64,000 nt of DNA from Bacteroidia bacterium (GTDB taxonomy: Bacteria; Bacteroidota; Bacteroidia; J057; JADKCL01): positions 1-64,000 of the forward strand of contig JACJYV010000007.1 of NCBI GenBank assembly GCA_020635905.1. The letters run 5' to 3'. The position numbers and the translations under genes were made by a program. The notes beneath the pieces were generated by a model. It saw nothing but the letters and a program-made list of their open reading frames with translations. It was not told where the DNA came from and ran no database searches. Positions 9,120 through 18,136 of the stretch are shown one piece after another (position 1 is the first letter of the stretch; each line of letters opens with the position of its first letter).

Positions 9120-10370
9120 ATGGAGGAACTGCCCGAAAAATACCGCGAAAGCAAGGTTTTTTGCATGATGCCCTGGGTGCACCTCCATGTGACCCAGCAG
9201 GGTACGGTCACGCCCTGTTGTCAGGCGCCCTGGGAGGCAGATCAGGCCCTTGGAGAAATCAATCAGCAATCTTTTGGGGAGATCTGGCAGGGGGAGAAAA
9301 TGCGGGATTTTCGCCGCAAACTGAAGGCCGGGGAGGCTGATGCCCGTTGCCGCAAATGCTACGAGACGGAAAAATCGGGGGTGAGCAGCATGCGTCTGAT
9401 GACCAATGCCCGCTACGGGCACCATGTGGACTGGGTGGAGGCGACCGACGAGGCGGGTTTTGCTCCACAGGCGAAGCCTGTGTACTGGGATATCCGCTAC
9501 AGCAACCTGTGCAATTTTCGCTGCCGCATTTGTGGCCCCTGGTCGAGTTCAAGGTGGCACGAGGATGCTTTGAAGCTGGGCATGAAGGGCAACGAGCCGC
9601 GGGTAACTCATGGGATTGAAGATTTTGGCAGGTTTCTGGAGGAAATGCGGCCCTTATTGCCATTTGTGGAGGAATTGCACTTTGCAGGGGGCGAGCCGCT
9701 GATCATGCCCGAGCATTTTGAGTTGCTGAAGGCGCTGGATGAGGCGGGTTTGCATGAGGTTGTTTTGTTTTATAATACCAATCTGTCGCTGCTGGATTAT
9801 AAGGAACATTCCCTGACAGAGATCTGGAAACGGTTCAAAACGGTGCGGCTTTATGCCAGCCTGGATGATGCGGGCAGGCGGGGTGAGTTGCAGCGCAAGG
9901 ACCAGGTTTGGGCAGAGACGGAGGCGAATGCACGGCGTTTGCGGGCAGAATGCCCGCAAGTTTGGTTCAGGCTGGGACCGACAGTCAGCGTGTTCAATGT
10001 CTTTCATTTGCCCGACTTTCACCGCGACTGGGTGGAAAAGGGACTGATTGACGTGGGGCATTTGCAGCCAGGTTTGCTGGAATTTCCCCGGGAATATAAT
10101 GTACGGATTCTGCCCGCAGACATGAAACAGGAAATTGCCCAAAAGTATGCCCGACACGTGGCCTGGATGCGTGCCTGCCCCACAGAAAATAGGGTGGTTG
10201 TGGGACGCATGGTGGGGCAGTGGGAAGCTGTGGTTCGCTATATGCTGGCCGAGGATTGGTCAGAATTTCAGGCTGAATTCAGGGCGAAGACCCTGGAACT
10301 GGACGAATTGCGGGGGGAGAATACAGGGGAAAGTCACCCTGAATTGAAAGAAATGCTTGGTGGCAATTAA
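9120..10370 (+). CDS. Radical SAM protein with N-terminal auxiliary cluster region
   Basis: About 416 aa; ATG at 9120 is preferred to the in-frame GTG one codon upstream. The radical SAM cluster motif CNFRCRIC (CX3CX2C) lies at about residue 131, late for the superfamily. Ahead of it are FCMMPW, a CC pair and CRKC, the pattern of a SPASM/twitch-type auxiliary Fe-S site moved to the N-terminus, as in the twitch-domain radical SAM family. FAGGEPL follows the cluster as the SAM-binding GGE motif. Such enzymes modify peptides or other macromolecules; no precursor peptide gene is evident nearby. It stands alone, 150 bases after the 200-bp repeat and convergent with the RDD gene. Confidence 0.85.
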   Translation: MEELPEKYRESKVFCMMPWVHLHVTQQGTVTPCCQAPWEADQALGEINQQSFGEIWQGEKMRDFRRKLKAGEADARCRKCYETEKSGVSSMRLMTNARYGHHVDWVEATDEAGFAPQAKPVYWDIRYSNLCNFRCRICGPWSSSRWHEDALKLGMKGNEPRVTHGIEDFGRFLEEMRPLLPFVEELHFAGGEPLIMPEHFELLKALDEAGLHEVVLFYNTNLSLLDYKEHSLTEIWKRFKTVRLYASLDDAGRRGELQRKDQVWAETEANARRLRAECPQVWFRLGPTVSVFNVFHLPDFHRDWVEKGLIDVGHLQPGLLEFPREYNVRILPADMKQEIAQKYARHVAWMRACPTENRVVVGRMVGQWEAVVRYMLAEDWSEFQAEFRAKTLELDELRGENTGESHPELKEMLGGN

Positions 10371-10454
10371 CAATTGGCAGAGAACAATTAACAATTGGAA
10401 AGGTACTGGCTTGGGGCTTTTAGCCAGTGGCAAGTAGCTTTTTACGCTCACAAC

Positions 10455-11042
10455 TCAGAAAAAATCCTCCTGCTGGGGCGCTTGCTGGCCCTGGTAATCC
10501 TGCTGGTCATAGTCCATAGAAGGTTCGAGCAAGGCCCTGATGGCCTTATACTCTTTGTTGGAAACGACCCAGGTTTTGGGGATGGAATCGTGCCAGCCCT
10601 GGTCAGAAAAGCAGGAAAATACTTCGAAGGGAATTAACCTGCATGCTGAGCGGATAAAGGCTTTGAGGTACCCGGGTTTGTTGCCGTATTGGTCAATGAC
10701 CCGGCTGCCCGTGATAAGCTTTCCTAAAGTTTTGCCGAAAGTGCCTTCCATGAAGGTGTAATACACCAACGTGGCACACAGAAATAGCAGATTGGATCCG
10801 TTGTCCGTAAGAAAAAAATGGTCGTCCTCCATCCCAAAAGCGAATAAAACGAAGAGAAAGATAAACCAGGTGGCCGCAATCCCAATCAGGTCCACGAGGT
10901 AGTTGAGGAATCGCAGGAAGGGAGCCTGGGTTTTGACCGGGCGGTACACTTTTTCCTCCACCAGCCTTTCGGTGGCTACGCCACCTACATTGAATACCTT
11001 GCGTCGGGTGACGACTTTATGGATTTCATCAATTTTCTGCAT
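10455..11042 (-). CDS. RDD family membrane protein
   Basis: 195 aa. A basic N-terminus (about 1-35) is followed by FLRFLNYLVDLIGI, the Arg/Asp-containing first helix that defines RDD proteins. Two more hydrophobic segments follow near residues 57-70 and 82-100, the second leading into TFGKTLGKLITGSRV. This GKxxxGxxV segment is typical of the family. A Gln-rich acidic tail ends the protein. RDD proteins are inner-membrane proteins; some are implicated in sodium/proton exchange but most are uncharacterised. It is the last gene of a leftward row, 25 bases after the small receiver-like gene. Its specific role is unknown. Confidence 0.8.
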   Translation of the reverse strand: MQKIDEIHKVVTRRKVFNVGGVATERLVEEKVYRPVKTQAPFLRFLNYLVDLIGIAATWFIFLFVLFAFGMEDDHFFLTDNGSNLLFLCATLVYYTFMEGTFGKTLGKLITGSRVIDQYGNKPGYLKAFIRSACRLIPFEVFSCFSDQGWHDSIPKTWVVSNKEYKAIRALLEPSMDYDQQDYQGQQAPQQEDFF

Positions 11043-11067
11043 GGGTAAAAAGGTTCAGTTGAGGGGC

Positions 11068-11379
11068 TTACTCTTCCCGCACCAGGGGAATGCTGGCTCC
11101 CAGCAAATTGACCAGATTTTCGGGTCCCCCGTATTGCTCAATGATTTGCATACCTGGCTTGCTGGAAGCAAGAATCCGTTTGAAAACCTCGCGGGAAGTC
11201 ATTTGCACACTGCCCCCAATCAAAAAAATCTCATACTCGCCCATCATGAGTTCCATGATGATTTGCTCGTCTTTGAGGCGTCCTGTGGGTGCATAGCCGT
11301 TTTTTTCCAGCATGGAAATTACCTTTTCCAGGATTTCGGGGTGTCGGTCGGCGACAAGGATACGTGTTTTCATTCTCAT
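11068..11379 (-). CDS. Degenerate CheY-like receiver protein
   Basis: 103 aa, a little short for a receiver domain. The first strand and acidic loop (RILVADRHPEIL) match response regulators, and the alternating helix/strand spacing follows. Where the phospho-accepting Asp should end strand 3, the sequence reads YEIFLIGGSV, with no Asp; the usual late Lys is also absent. It is therefore probably a pseudo-receiver that works without phosphorylation, by protein contact. Its ATG overlaps the stop of the GNAT gene by four bases, which supports this start and translational coupling, though a second Met two codons later is possible. Confidence 0.65.
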   Translation of the reverse strand: MRMKTRILVADRHPEILEKVISMLEKNGYAPTGRLKDEQIIMELMMGEYEIFLIGGSVQMTSREVFKRILASSKPGMQIIEQYGGPENLVNLLGASIPLVREE

Positions 11380-11975
11380 CTGATCAGATCCAGACCAGCG
11401 TGCAAAGCTTTGCTCCAGTCCTTCTCTAAAATTACCTCATCCAGACTCAATATCCTTGCGGGGGCTTCATTAGTTTTCCCCAGGAAAAGTTCGAGCCAGA
11501 TCACATCATGCCATTGGCCAAATTTGTACCCAATGTTGTGATAGGTTCCAACGGGCTGAAATCCCATTTTTTGATGAAAACGAAGGCTTTTGGGGTTGGG
11601 AAGGGTAATGCCGGCCAGGTAGTTGGAGAATCCCCGCAGGTTGCAAATACTGAACAGAGAAGTGTACAATGCCGCGGCTACGCCGCGACTTTCGAAGGCA
11701 GGCCGCAGATACACAGACACTTCCCGTGCCCAGTTATAGGCCGCCCGGGCCCGGTGCTCGCCCGCATAGGCATAGCCCGCCACCTGGTTTTCCATTTCGC
11801 AAATCAGCCACACACCCTGTTGATTGACCTTGCGGATGCGGCTTTCAATTTCAGGCAGATCAGGAATTTCCATTTCAAAACTCACACAGGAATCCGTGAT
11901 GAACGGCGCATAAATTTCCCGGATGGCAGCTGCATCTTTTTCAGTAGCCAGGCGGATCAGAGGTTTGCCAGACAT
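11376..11975 (-). CDS. GNAT family N-acetyltransferase (phosphinothricin acetyltransferase-like)
   Basis: 199 aa. The N-terminal IRLATEKDAAAIREIYAPFI and the pattern FEMEIPDLPEIESRI resemble the Pat/Bar group of GNAT enzymes, which acetylate the amino group of phosphinothricin or of amino acids such as methionine sulfoximine. The acetyl-CoA loop is seen as SRGVAAALYTSLF, and NPKSLRFHQKMGFQPVGTYHNIGYKFGQWHDVIWLE (read in parts) is the family's usual C-terminal block. An extra 30-residue tail follows. The gene sits between a TetR regulator (9 bases upstream) and the receiver-like gene (4-base overlap). The substrate cannot be read from sequence. Confidence 0.85.
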   Translation of the reverse strand: MSGKPLIRLATEKDAAAIREIYAPFITDSCVSFEMEIPDLPEIESRIRKVNQQGVWLICEMENQVAGYAYAGEHRARAAYNWAREVSVYLRPAFESRGVAAALYTSLFSICNLRGFSNYLAGITLPNPKSLRFHQKMGFQPVGTYHNIGYKFGQWHDVIWLELFLGKTNEAPARILSLDEVILEKDWSKALHAGLDLIR

Positions 11976-11984
11976 GTAAATGGG

Positions 11985-12629
11985 TTACTTATTCTTTTTG
12001 CGGCCCGATTTTTTGGTCTTTTCGGGTTCTGCAGCTTCTTTTTCGCGGGAACGGCCGCTTTTCTTCGCTGGCTCAGATTTGGCCAGCCCGGCAAAGGCCA
12101 GGCTGTAAACCAGGGTCCGTTGGTCGGCGGGGAGGGGGTGAATGCCCCTCAGCATGCCAAAAATGGCGTCTGTAAGTTCCCGGGAATTCATGGTGAAGAA
12201 AATGCTGCCCTCGTTGCGCAGTGCACGCAAAATTTTGCGGAAGGGCTCCCGAAAAGCCTGCTTTTCTGAAAGGTCGATCCAGGAAGTCAGGTGAGGCAGG
12301 GATTCGCTGATTTCGCCGAGCAAGGTCCCAGAAAGAGAATCCAGAAAGGTGAAGTACAATTCAGAAAGGGTATTCAAATCCTGCAAAGCAGGATTTTTGG
12401 TGACCGAATGGTCAGATTTGCTTTCAATTTCCCGCAATTGCTCCCGCAAAATTTCTTCCAGAATCTCCTCCTTGGATTTGAAATGGCGGTAAATGGTTTT
12501 CTTGCTGATCTTCAACTGCCGGCAAACCAAATCCATGGATACTTTCCTGTATCCGTCCTGGTTGAAGGCCTCCAGACAGAGGTCCAGAATTTTGGTTCTG
12601 ACCGGATTGGGGGTTGGAATTTCGGCCAT
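11985..12629 (-). CDS. TetR/AcrR family transcriptional regulator
   Basis: 214 aa. The N-terminal helix-turn-helix is clear: RTKILDLCLEAFNQDGYRKVSMDLVC followed by KISKKTIYRHFKSKEEIL (residues about 11-58). The rest is helical, as expected for the ligand-binding dimer domain, and the C-terminus ends in a Lys/Arg/Glu-rich tail of about 25 residues (KKSGRKKNK) that is unusual and may add non-specific DNA contact. It lies between the E1 beta gene (22 bases upstream) and the acetyltransferase, probably in one transcript. Its ligand and targets are unknown. Confidence 0.9.
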   Translation of the reverse strand: MAEIPTPNPVRTKILDLCLEAFNQDGYRKVSMDLVCRQLKISKKTIYRHFKSKEEILEEILREQLREIESKSDHSVTKNPALQDLNTLSELYFTFLDSLSGTLLGEISESLPHLTSWIDLSEKQAFREPFRKILRALRNEGSIFFTMNSRELTDAIFGMLRGIHPLPADQRTLVYSLAFAGLAKSEPAKKSGRSREKEAAEPEKTKKSGRKKNK

Positions 12630-12651
12630 ACTATTTGGGGCTTGCGGCTCC

Positions 12652-13641
12652 CTAATTGCGGTACATCACCGCATTGACTGCGTCGATCACCTTTTTGGCA
12701 TCGGGGAGCCAGGTTTTCACAAAAACGCTTGAGTAAGCAAGCGGGGTATCCAGGGTGGTCACCCGGGTAACGGGGGCATCGAGGTAGTCGAAGGCCCGTT
12801 TTTGGATCATATAGGTCAGTTCACCCGCAAATCCGGCCAGCGGCCAGGACTCTTCCACCACCACGCAGCGGTTGGTGCGTTTGACCGACTCAATGATGGT
12901 ATCATAATCAATGGGACGGAGGCTGAGCAGGTCGATCAGCTCCACATCCACCCCGTTTTTGGCCAGTTCGTCGCAGGCCTCAATGCAGGTGTGGAGGATT
13001 TTTCCAAAAGTGAGCATGGTCACATCGCTGCCGGGGCGCACGATTTCGGCCTGGCCAATTGGGATGATGAATTCATCAGACTCAGGTACCAGGCCTTTAT
13101 TGCCGTACATTTGCTCAGATTCCATCACCAGCACAGGGTCGTTGTCGCGGATGGCGGCTTTGAGCAGCCCTTTGCCGTTGCGGGGCGTGCTGATCGAAAC
13201 CACTTTGAGTCCGGGGCAGTTGGCGTACCAGTTTTCAAAGCTTTGGCTGTGGGTGGCGCCCAGCTGGCCTGCACTTTGGCTGGGACCGCGGAATACAATG
13301 GGAATATTGTACTGGCCCCCGCTCATCTGGTACATTTTCGCGGCATTATTTATGATCTGGTCGATGGCGACCAGCGAGAAGTTGAAGGTCATGAACTCCA
13401 CAATGGGGCGCAGCCCCACCATGGCAGCGCCCACGCTGAGCCCGGCAAAACCCATCTCAGAAATGGGGGTGTCCAGGATGCGTTTGGGGCCAAATTCATC
13501 CAGCATTCCCTGGCTGACTTTGTAGGCGCCGTTATACTCGGCCACCTCTTCACCCAGAAGAAATACCCGGTCATCCCTGCGCATTTCCTCGGTCATAGCT
13601 TCCCGAAGGGCTTCTCTCAACTGTAATTCGCGTTCTGCCAT
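12652..13641 (-). CDS. Pyruvate dehydrogenase E1 component, beta subunit
   Basis: 329 aa, full length for a heterotetrameric alpha-ketoacid dehydrogenase E1 beta. Recognisable blocks are LLGEEVAEYNGAYKVS near the N-terminus (thiamine diphosphate-activating Glu region), DTPISEMGFAGLSVGAAM, FMTFNFSLVAIDQI, and the C-terminal transketolase domain with ELIDLLSLRPID and VVVEESWPLAGF. With the alpha subunit it decarboxylates pyruvate and passes the acetyl group to lipoyl-E2. The alpha and E2 genes are not in this window, a split arrangement that is common in Bacteroidota. The MAERELQLREA start fits the family. A branched-chain or acetoin-type E1 beta is less likely but cannot be fully excluded. Confidence 0.92.
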   Translation of the reverse strand: MAERELQLREALREAMTEEMRRDDRVFLLGEEVAEYNGAYKVSQGMLDEFGPKRILDTPISEMGFAGLSVGAAMVGLRPIVEFMTFNFSLVAIDQIINNAAKMYQMSGGQYNIPIVFRGPSQSAGQLGATHSQSFENWYANCPGLKVVSISTPRNGKGLLKAAIRDNDPVLVMESEQMYGNKGLVPESDEFIIPIGQAEIVRPGSDVTMLTFGKILHTCIEACDELAKNGVDVELIDLLSLRPIDYDTIIESVKRTNRCVVVEESWPLAGFAGELTYMIQKRAFDYLDAPVTRVTTLDTPLAYSSVFVKTWLPDAKKVIDAVNAVMYRN

Positions 13642-13734
13642 TTTAATCGATCAGATAATTGTGCGGCTAAGATAGGAAGGAATTTGTGTGAGGGCAATTT
13701 TCAGATAAAGAAATCTTGCGTCTCCTAATCCCGA

Positions 13735-13844
13735 AGCCTGGGCCAAAGGCCCCACCATGTGACAAACCACGGCCAAAGGCCCTCCTTCGGAGCAACCACG
13801 GCCAGCAACCACCAACCAACAACAACCAACAACAACCAACTACA
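13735..13844. repeat. Short degenerate repeats between pdhB and a T9SS gene
   Basis: The 200-base gap after 13641 holds two copies of GGCCAAAGGCCC-like palindromes (about 13741-13755 and 13772-13786) and then a low-complexity run of CAACCAACAACAACCAAC-type units (about 13800-13845). No gene or convincing promoter was seen. The palindromes look like members of a simple intergenic repeat family. Confidence 0.5.
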
Positions 13845-14870
13845 TTACCTCACTACATTAAACCTGCTGGCCACCTGGGTTTCTGAGGTGCGAACCTGAT
13901 AATAATAGGTGGCTGCGGGCAATTCTGATACATCAATCAGATAGTCGTGCACGCCGGGGGTGCGATCTTCCAGACCCGAATCGTAGAGAAATTTTCCATT
14001 GGCATCAAACACCAGTACCTGCACCTGAGTGGCTTTGGGCAATTCCACCCGGATATTGCACTCTGTCTGCGCAGGATTGGGATAAGCGGGAATCACGGTA
14101 AAATGTTCGTTCGAAAATACCCCGGGATCCGTGCCCACATCCACACATTCCACCACGGGAATCAGCATGATATCCGTATCCAGCGGATTGCCGCCCACGT
14201 TCCAGAAATCGCTGATGCGCACCCAGGAAGCGCCAAAATCAAGCGAAAGCAACTGTCGGGTCCTTTTTTCGCCGTAGCCTTTGCCCTGAATCCCGGTCAC
14301 GATCCCGAAAGTGTCGTCCACTCCTGTATAATTTAAAGAGATGAAAAAGTCCGAAGTGACCTGTTTGGAGCCCGTACTGATGATAAACTTGGCCAGGCCG
14401 GTCATGCTGAGAAAATTGACCGAGAGCGACGAATTCACAAAGGCCATGTTGGCGGTGCCAAATCCCACCAGATTGAAGGGCATGGAGTCGGGCCCTGCAT
14501 TGTACAATTCTATTTTGATGGCATCGGGCGATCCAATCAACTTTTTGGCCCCGATCCAGATGAAAATTTCTTCTACTGAAATATGGCCCACACTGTCGAA
14601 ATGGATGCCTGTGGCATCCGTGTAGCGGGCTCCGTTGCCATTGTCGCCCACTCCAAAGGTATAGCCGTCGCCTGCATTCCAGATGGTAAAGGAATCCGTG
14701 CGCTGCTGGTATTTGTTGAGGGTGTCACGGCAGGCCGTGGTTTTTGCCGAAGAAGAAGTCAGAGAGCCATTTTCAGGAAGGAGCAAAATCCCGGGCTGGG
14801 TTTCATGCTGGGCAAAGGTGAGCAATGGAAAAAGCAAAAGGAGAAAGAGGTAAATGTTTTTCATGGGCAC
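13845..14870 (-). CDS. T9SS-exported protein with C-terminal sorting domain (paralogue A)
   Basis: 341 aa. It has a signal peptide (FLLLLFPLLTFAQ) and a C-terminal Por sorting domain of about 80 residues, from AYPNPAQTECNIRVELP to ASRFNVVR, which directs export across the outer membrane by the type IX system and then surface attachment or release. The middle is beta-rich and shares the order of motifs GYTFG, IHFDSVG and LIGSPD with the next gene, so the two are tandem paralogues. No catalytic motif was recognised. The protein is probably a surface or extracellular structural protein. Confidence 0.85.
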   Translation of the reverse strand: MPMKNIYLFLLLLFPLLTFAQHETQPGILLLPENGSLTSSSAKTTACRDTLNKYQQRTDSFTIWNAGDGYTFGVGDNGNGARYTDATGIHFDSVGHISVEEIFIWIGAKKLIGSPDAIKIELYNAGPDSMPFNLVGFGTANMAFVNSSLSVNFLSMTGLAKFIISTGSKQVTSDFFISLNYTGVDDTFGIVTGIQGKGYGEKRTRQLLSLDFGASWVRISDFWNVGGNPLDTDIMLIPVVECVDVGTDPGVFSNEHFTVIPAYPNPAQTECNIRVELPKATQVQVLVFDANGKFLYDSGLEDRTPGVHDYLIDVSELPAATYYYQVRTSETQVASRFNVVR

Positions 14871-14998
14871 GATTTCTTTTAAAGTAATGGGTGTGATTAA
14901 AGGTACTAAAAAGTCAGGAATTGAGGATGCAGACTGTCAGGGGAAATTATTCCCGGCAATCTTTCCCTGATTAACAAGAGTAAAGGGGATTCCAAAAA

Positions 14999-16018
14999 TT
15001 ATTTTACCACCGTCAACTGACTGACCACGCTGGAACCCGGACCTGACAGGCGATAATAATAATTACCCGCAGGCAGGTGGTGCAAATCCAGATGAAAGGC
15101 ATGATCACCTGGCCCTTTGCGCACTTTTCCCGAATCAAAATGGATGCGCCCCTGGAGATCGAACACCTGCAATTGCAGGGATAGTTCGCGGTCAAGACCG
15201 TATAAAAGGGTGGCTTCGTCGCTGGCTGGATTGGGAAATGCACCCTTCAGGTAAAGTCCGTTGCGACCCACAGGATTGTCGATGCCAATAAACGCATTGT
15301 CCACCACAGGAATCAGAAAAGCGTCCACATCCAGACCGCCCGTCCAAAGTTGGTGGGTACGGACCCAGGAACCTCCAAAAAAGGAGGAGGTGAGCTGCCG
15401 AAGGCGATTTTCGCCCTTTCCGTCCCCAGAGTCATCGTTGGATGCAACAATGCCGAGGGTATCGTTGAAATTTTTGTAACGCAGGGAGACCAGAAAATCA
15501 GAAGTCACATAATTATTGAAGTCGGAAACGGGAAAGGGAGTGAGGGTGAAGCTCGAACTGGCGGTCACATCCAGCATGGACATTTTGCCGTGGCCCAGCA
15601 CCTGATCGGGGGAGGAATCGTTTCTGGCGCTGTACACAAAGACTTCCAGGGAGTCGGGGAAGCCCAGAATTTTTGCCTTGGCTGCCCAAAACAGCACCTG
15701 CACCACCCCAATCGTGCCCACGCTGTCGAAATGCATGGCGGTCTGTTCGGTAATGGGGAAGAAAGTGCCGGAAGTGTCTGGAAACCAACTGGTACCAAAA
15801 ATGTATCCGCCAGTGGTATTATTATATAAAATTGCAGAAGAAGCCCGGTCGATGTATTGGGTCAGCGTGTCAAGTGTTACCAGGGTTTTGAGATTGGAAC
15901 CCGACGGAAGCCAGGTTTGCACCTCTGCTTTCCCGGGGGGAATCAGGGGCAGGTTTTGAGCAAATTGAATGGAAAAAAAGGCAAGAGAACAGATTAACAG
16001 GCCGATTTTTTTACTCAT
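14999..16018 (-). CDS. T9SS-exported protein with C-terminal sorting domain (paralogue B)
   Basis: 339 aa. Signal peptide (LLICSLAFFSIQFAQ); the central region aligns by eye with paralogue A through GYIFG, MHFDSVGTIGV and ILGFPDSLEVFVYSA; the C-terminal sorting domain starts at GAFPNPASDEATLLYG and ends SQLTVVK. It lies 128 bases upstream of paralogue A on the same strand. The pair looks like an old tandem duplication, since only about a third of positions match. The role is unknown. Confidence 0.85.
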   Translation of the reverse strand: MSKKIGLLICSLAFFSIQFAQNLPLIPPGKAEVQTWLPSGSNLKTLVTLDTLTQYIDRASSAILYNNTTGGYIFGTSWFPDTSGTFFPITEQTAMHFDSVGTIGVVQVLFWAAKAKILGFPDSLEVFVYSARNDSSPDQVLGHGKMSMLDVTASSSFTLTPFPVSDFNNYVTSDFLVSLRYKNFNDTLGIVASNDDSGDGKGENRLRQLTSSFFGGSWVRTHQLWTGGLDVDAFLIPVVDNAFIGIDNPVGRNGLYLKGAFPNPASDEATLLYGLDRELSLQLQVFDLQGRIHFDSGKVRKGPGDHAFHLDLHHLPAGNYYYRLSGPGSSVVSQLTVVK

Positions 16019-16258
16019 ATTCCGTTTTCAGGTTGACAAAATTCAAGGAAGGGGATTTTCAGAAACAGAAGTAAGAAAATTTGCCTGAAAACCCCTCACC
16101 AGAATGAAAGAAAGGAGATTCTGAGAATTCCCCCGGTAAGAAGTTATGGCAAATTTCGGACCTTTTCAAGGATTTTGCACGGTTATATTGTAAATTATTC
16201 TCATATTTGGCCTTCATAAAAAAATTACATTCAATTAATTAACTTAAAAGGGGTTAGT

Positions 16259-18118
16259 ATGAGAATAATTACTACTTTTTTTCTTGCACTTATGCTGACT
16301 GCGGGCCTTGGAATGGCTCAGCAGGCCGGGCACCGCGGACTTGGAAGCTTCAGTCTGAAAGACTATGCTCCCACCGCAACCACAAATTCCACCAAACTGG
16401 TTGGTAAAACCCACGTCCTCGTTGCCGGACACGCTACTGCCTACACGGGCCGTGCTGCCTGCGATACCGTTTTTGCCGTGGATTTTCAGGATGGATTGAT
16501 TCCTTCAACCTGGACCAACCTCGACGTTGACGGGCACACAGATGCCAACGGACGTCCCCAGGATTTTTATGTAACGGTTGATGCCCAGACCACTACTGCT
16601 GGCGACACCAACTTCGTTGCTGCTGCTTCTTCCTGGTTCACTCCTTTCGCCAAAGCCGACAACTGGCTGATTACCGATTCCTTCACCGTTTGCGATCCCA
16701 ACCTCTACCTGGTTTGGAAATCTGCTCCTTTCGAAGGACCTGTTTTCGCCGATGGCTACAAAGTGGCTCTTTCCACCACTGGAAATGCTCCCGCCAACTT
16801 CACCACCGTTCTGGCGACTTTTGCTGAGAGCGTGAATGGTACTGCAACCCAGTCTGCCGGAACGGTTCACCCAAATTACAATGGAAATAATGGTGTTCTG
16901 ACCCAATGGCAGGTTTCTCTGTCCAGCTATGTTGGTTCCACCATCTACATCGGCTTCCACCACGACAGCGACGACGATAACCTCATCATGCTGGACGATA
17001 TCATGGTGGTTCAGCTGCCTGATCAGGAACTGGAAGCAGTTTCCGGCGACTACTCTTCTGAGTACCCCATCACTCCCCTCAATCAGGTTGGTGCTTACAC
17101 CTTCAGCGGGATGATCAGAAATAACGGTACCATGACGGCTACCGCCTGCACCCTGGGTGTAAATGTTAACTCTGGTGCCTTCACTGACGCAGGTGCAGTT
17201 GCCACCCTGGCTGCCTTCAGCGATGCTGCTGTTACCATGAACCTGCCCTTCACCCCCAGCGCTGCCGCAGTTTACAACTGCTTCTTCACCGCTGACATGC
17301 TGCAGAGCGACCCGGTTCCGGCTAACGACACGGTATCCACTTTCTTCATTGTTTCCGATACCACTTTCGCCCGCGACAACGGGGTGATCACTGGTGCGCT
17401 GAGCATTGGCGCCCAGGCTACGGGAACTATCGGACAGGAATTCACCATCACCGCGGCCGACACCATGACCTCTGTGAGCTTCTTCCTGACTGCTCCTTCT
17501 GTTGGCGACACCATTATCCCCAAAGTAATGGCCCTTAACAACGGTGTACCCGATGATTTCTCTCCTCTGGCTGTACTCCCCATGGTGATCATCAGCGATC
17601 CCAACCCGATGATGTACAACATTGCTATCCCCAACGGATTGGGTCTGAGTGCCGGCACCTACGTAGTGGCTCTGGACGAAGGCTGGAATAATGGTATGAC
17701 CCTGGGCACCGCCACCACCAAATACACCGAGACCAAAGGATGGGTTTACCTGCCTGCCAACGGCTGGGCTCACTCTGAAGACTACGGTTTTGAAGTGGCT
17801 TACGTACTCCGTGCCAACTTCGGCAACACGGTTAACGTTAGCCGTGATGAAGTTAATCCTTTTGAAACCAACGTGTACATGTTCCCCAACCCGACCTCAG
17901 ACAATCTGTCCATCGTTTTCGATCTGGACCTGAGCAACCAGGGTGTTACGGTTAACGTTCGCGATGCTTTCGGTCGTCTGCTCAACAGCAGCAACCACAT
18001 GAACATTGCTCACCACCGTGTGAATCTGAACCTGTCTGACTACGCTTCAGGTATGTACCTGGTTGAAGTTCGCAGCGGCGACCTCAGCATGACCCGTAAG
18101 ATTCAGGTAATGAAATAA
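16259..18118 (+). CDS. T9SS-exported protein with choice-of-anchor-like domain, highly biased codons
   Basis: 619 aa. Signal peptide (TTFFLALMLTAGLGMAQ), then a lectin-like beta-sandwich over about 60-260 resembling the choice-of-anchor J/cleaved-adhesin type (FAVDFQDGLIPSTWTNLDVDG, DDDNLIMLDDIMVV), an Ig-like domain, a second beta domain, and a T9SS sorting domain from MFPNPTSDNLSIVFD to RKIQVMK. Codons are strongly biased to C-ending forms (AAC, ACC, TAC, CTG), far more than in neighbouring genes, which usually marks very high expression. A strong terminator follows. This is likely an abundant secreted or surface protein. Its ligand is unknown. Confidence 0.85.
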   Translation: MRIITTFFLALMLTAGLGMAQQAGHRGLGSFSLKDYAPTATTNSTKLVGKTHVLVAGHATAYTGRAACDTVFAVDFQDGLIPSTWTNLDVDGHTDANGRPQDFYVTVDAQTTTAGDTNFVAAASSWFTPFAKADNWLITDSFTVCDPNLYLVWKSAPFEGPVFADGYKVALSTTGNAPANFTTVLATFAESVNGTATQSAGTVHPNYNGNNGVLTQWQVSLSSYVGSTIYIGFHHDSDDDNLIMLDDIMVVQLPDQELEAVSGDYSSEYPITPLNQVGAYTFSGMIRNNGTMTATACTLGVNVNSGAFTDAGAVATLAAFSDAAVTMNLPFTPSAAAVYNCFFTADMLQSDPVPANDTVSTFFIVSDTTFARDNGVITGALSIGAQATGTIGQEFTITAADTMTSVSFFLTAPSVGDTIIPKVMALNNGVPDDFSPLAVLPMVIISDPNPMMYNIAIPNGLGLSAGTYVVALDEGWNNGMTLGTATTKYTETKGWVYLPANGWAHSEDYGFEVAYVLRANFGNTVNVSRDEVNPFETNVYMFPNPTSDNLSIVFDLDLSNQGVTVNVRDAFGRLLNSSNHMNIAHHRVNLNLSDYASGMYLVEVRSGDLSMTRKIQVMK

Positions 18119-18136
18119 GCCTGAGAATCAGGAAAT

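Noticed and set aside
16505..17773. Long open frame on the strand opposite the biased-codon T9SS gene
   Set aside because: It arises from the C-rich codon pattern of the true gene; its product is low-complexity and has no recognisable motif, while the sense strand has signal peptide, domains and sorting signal.
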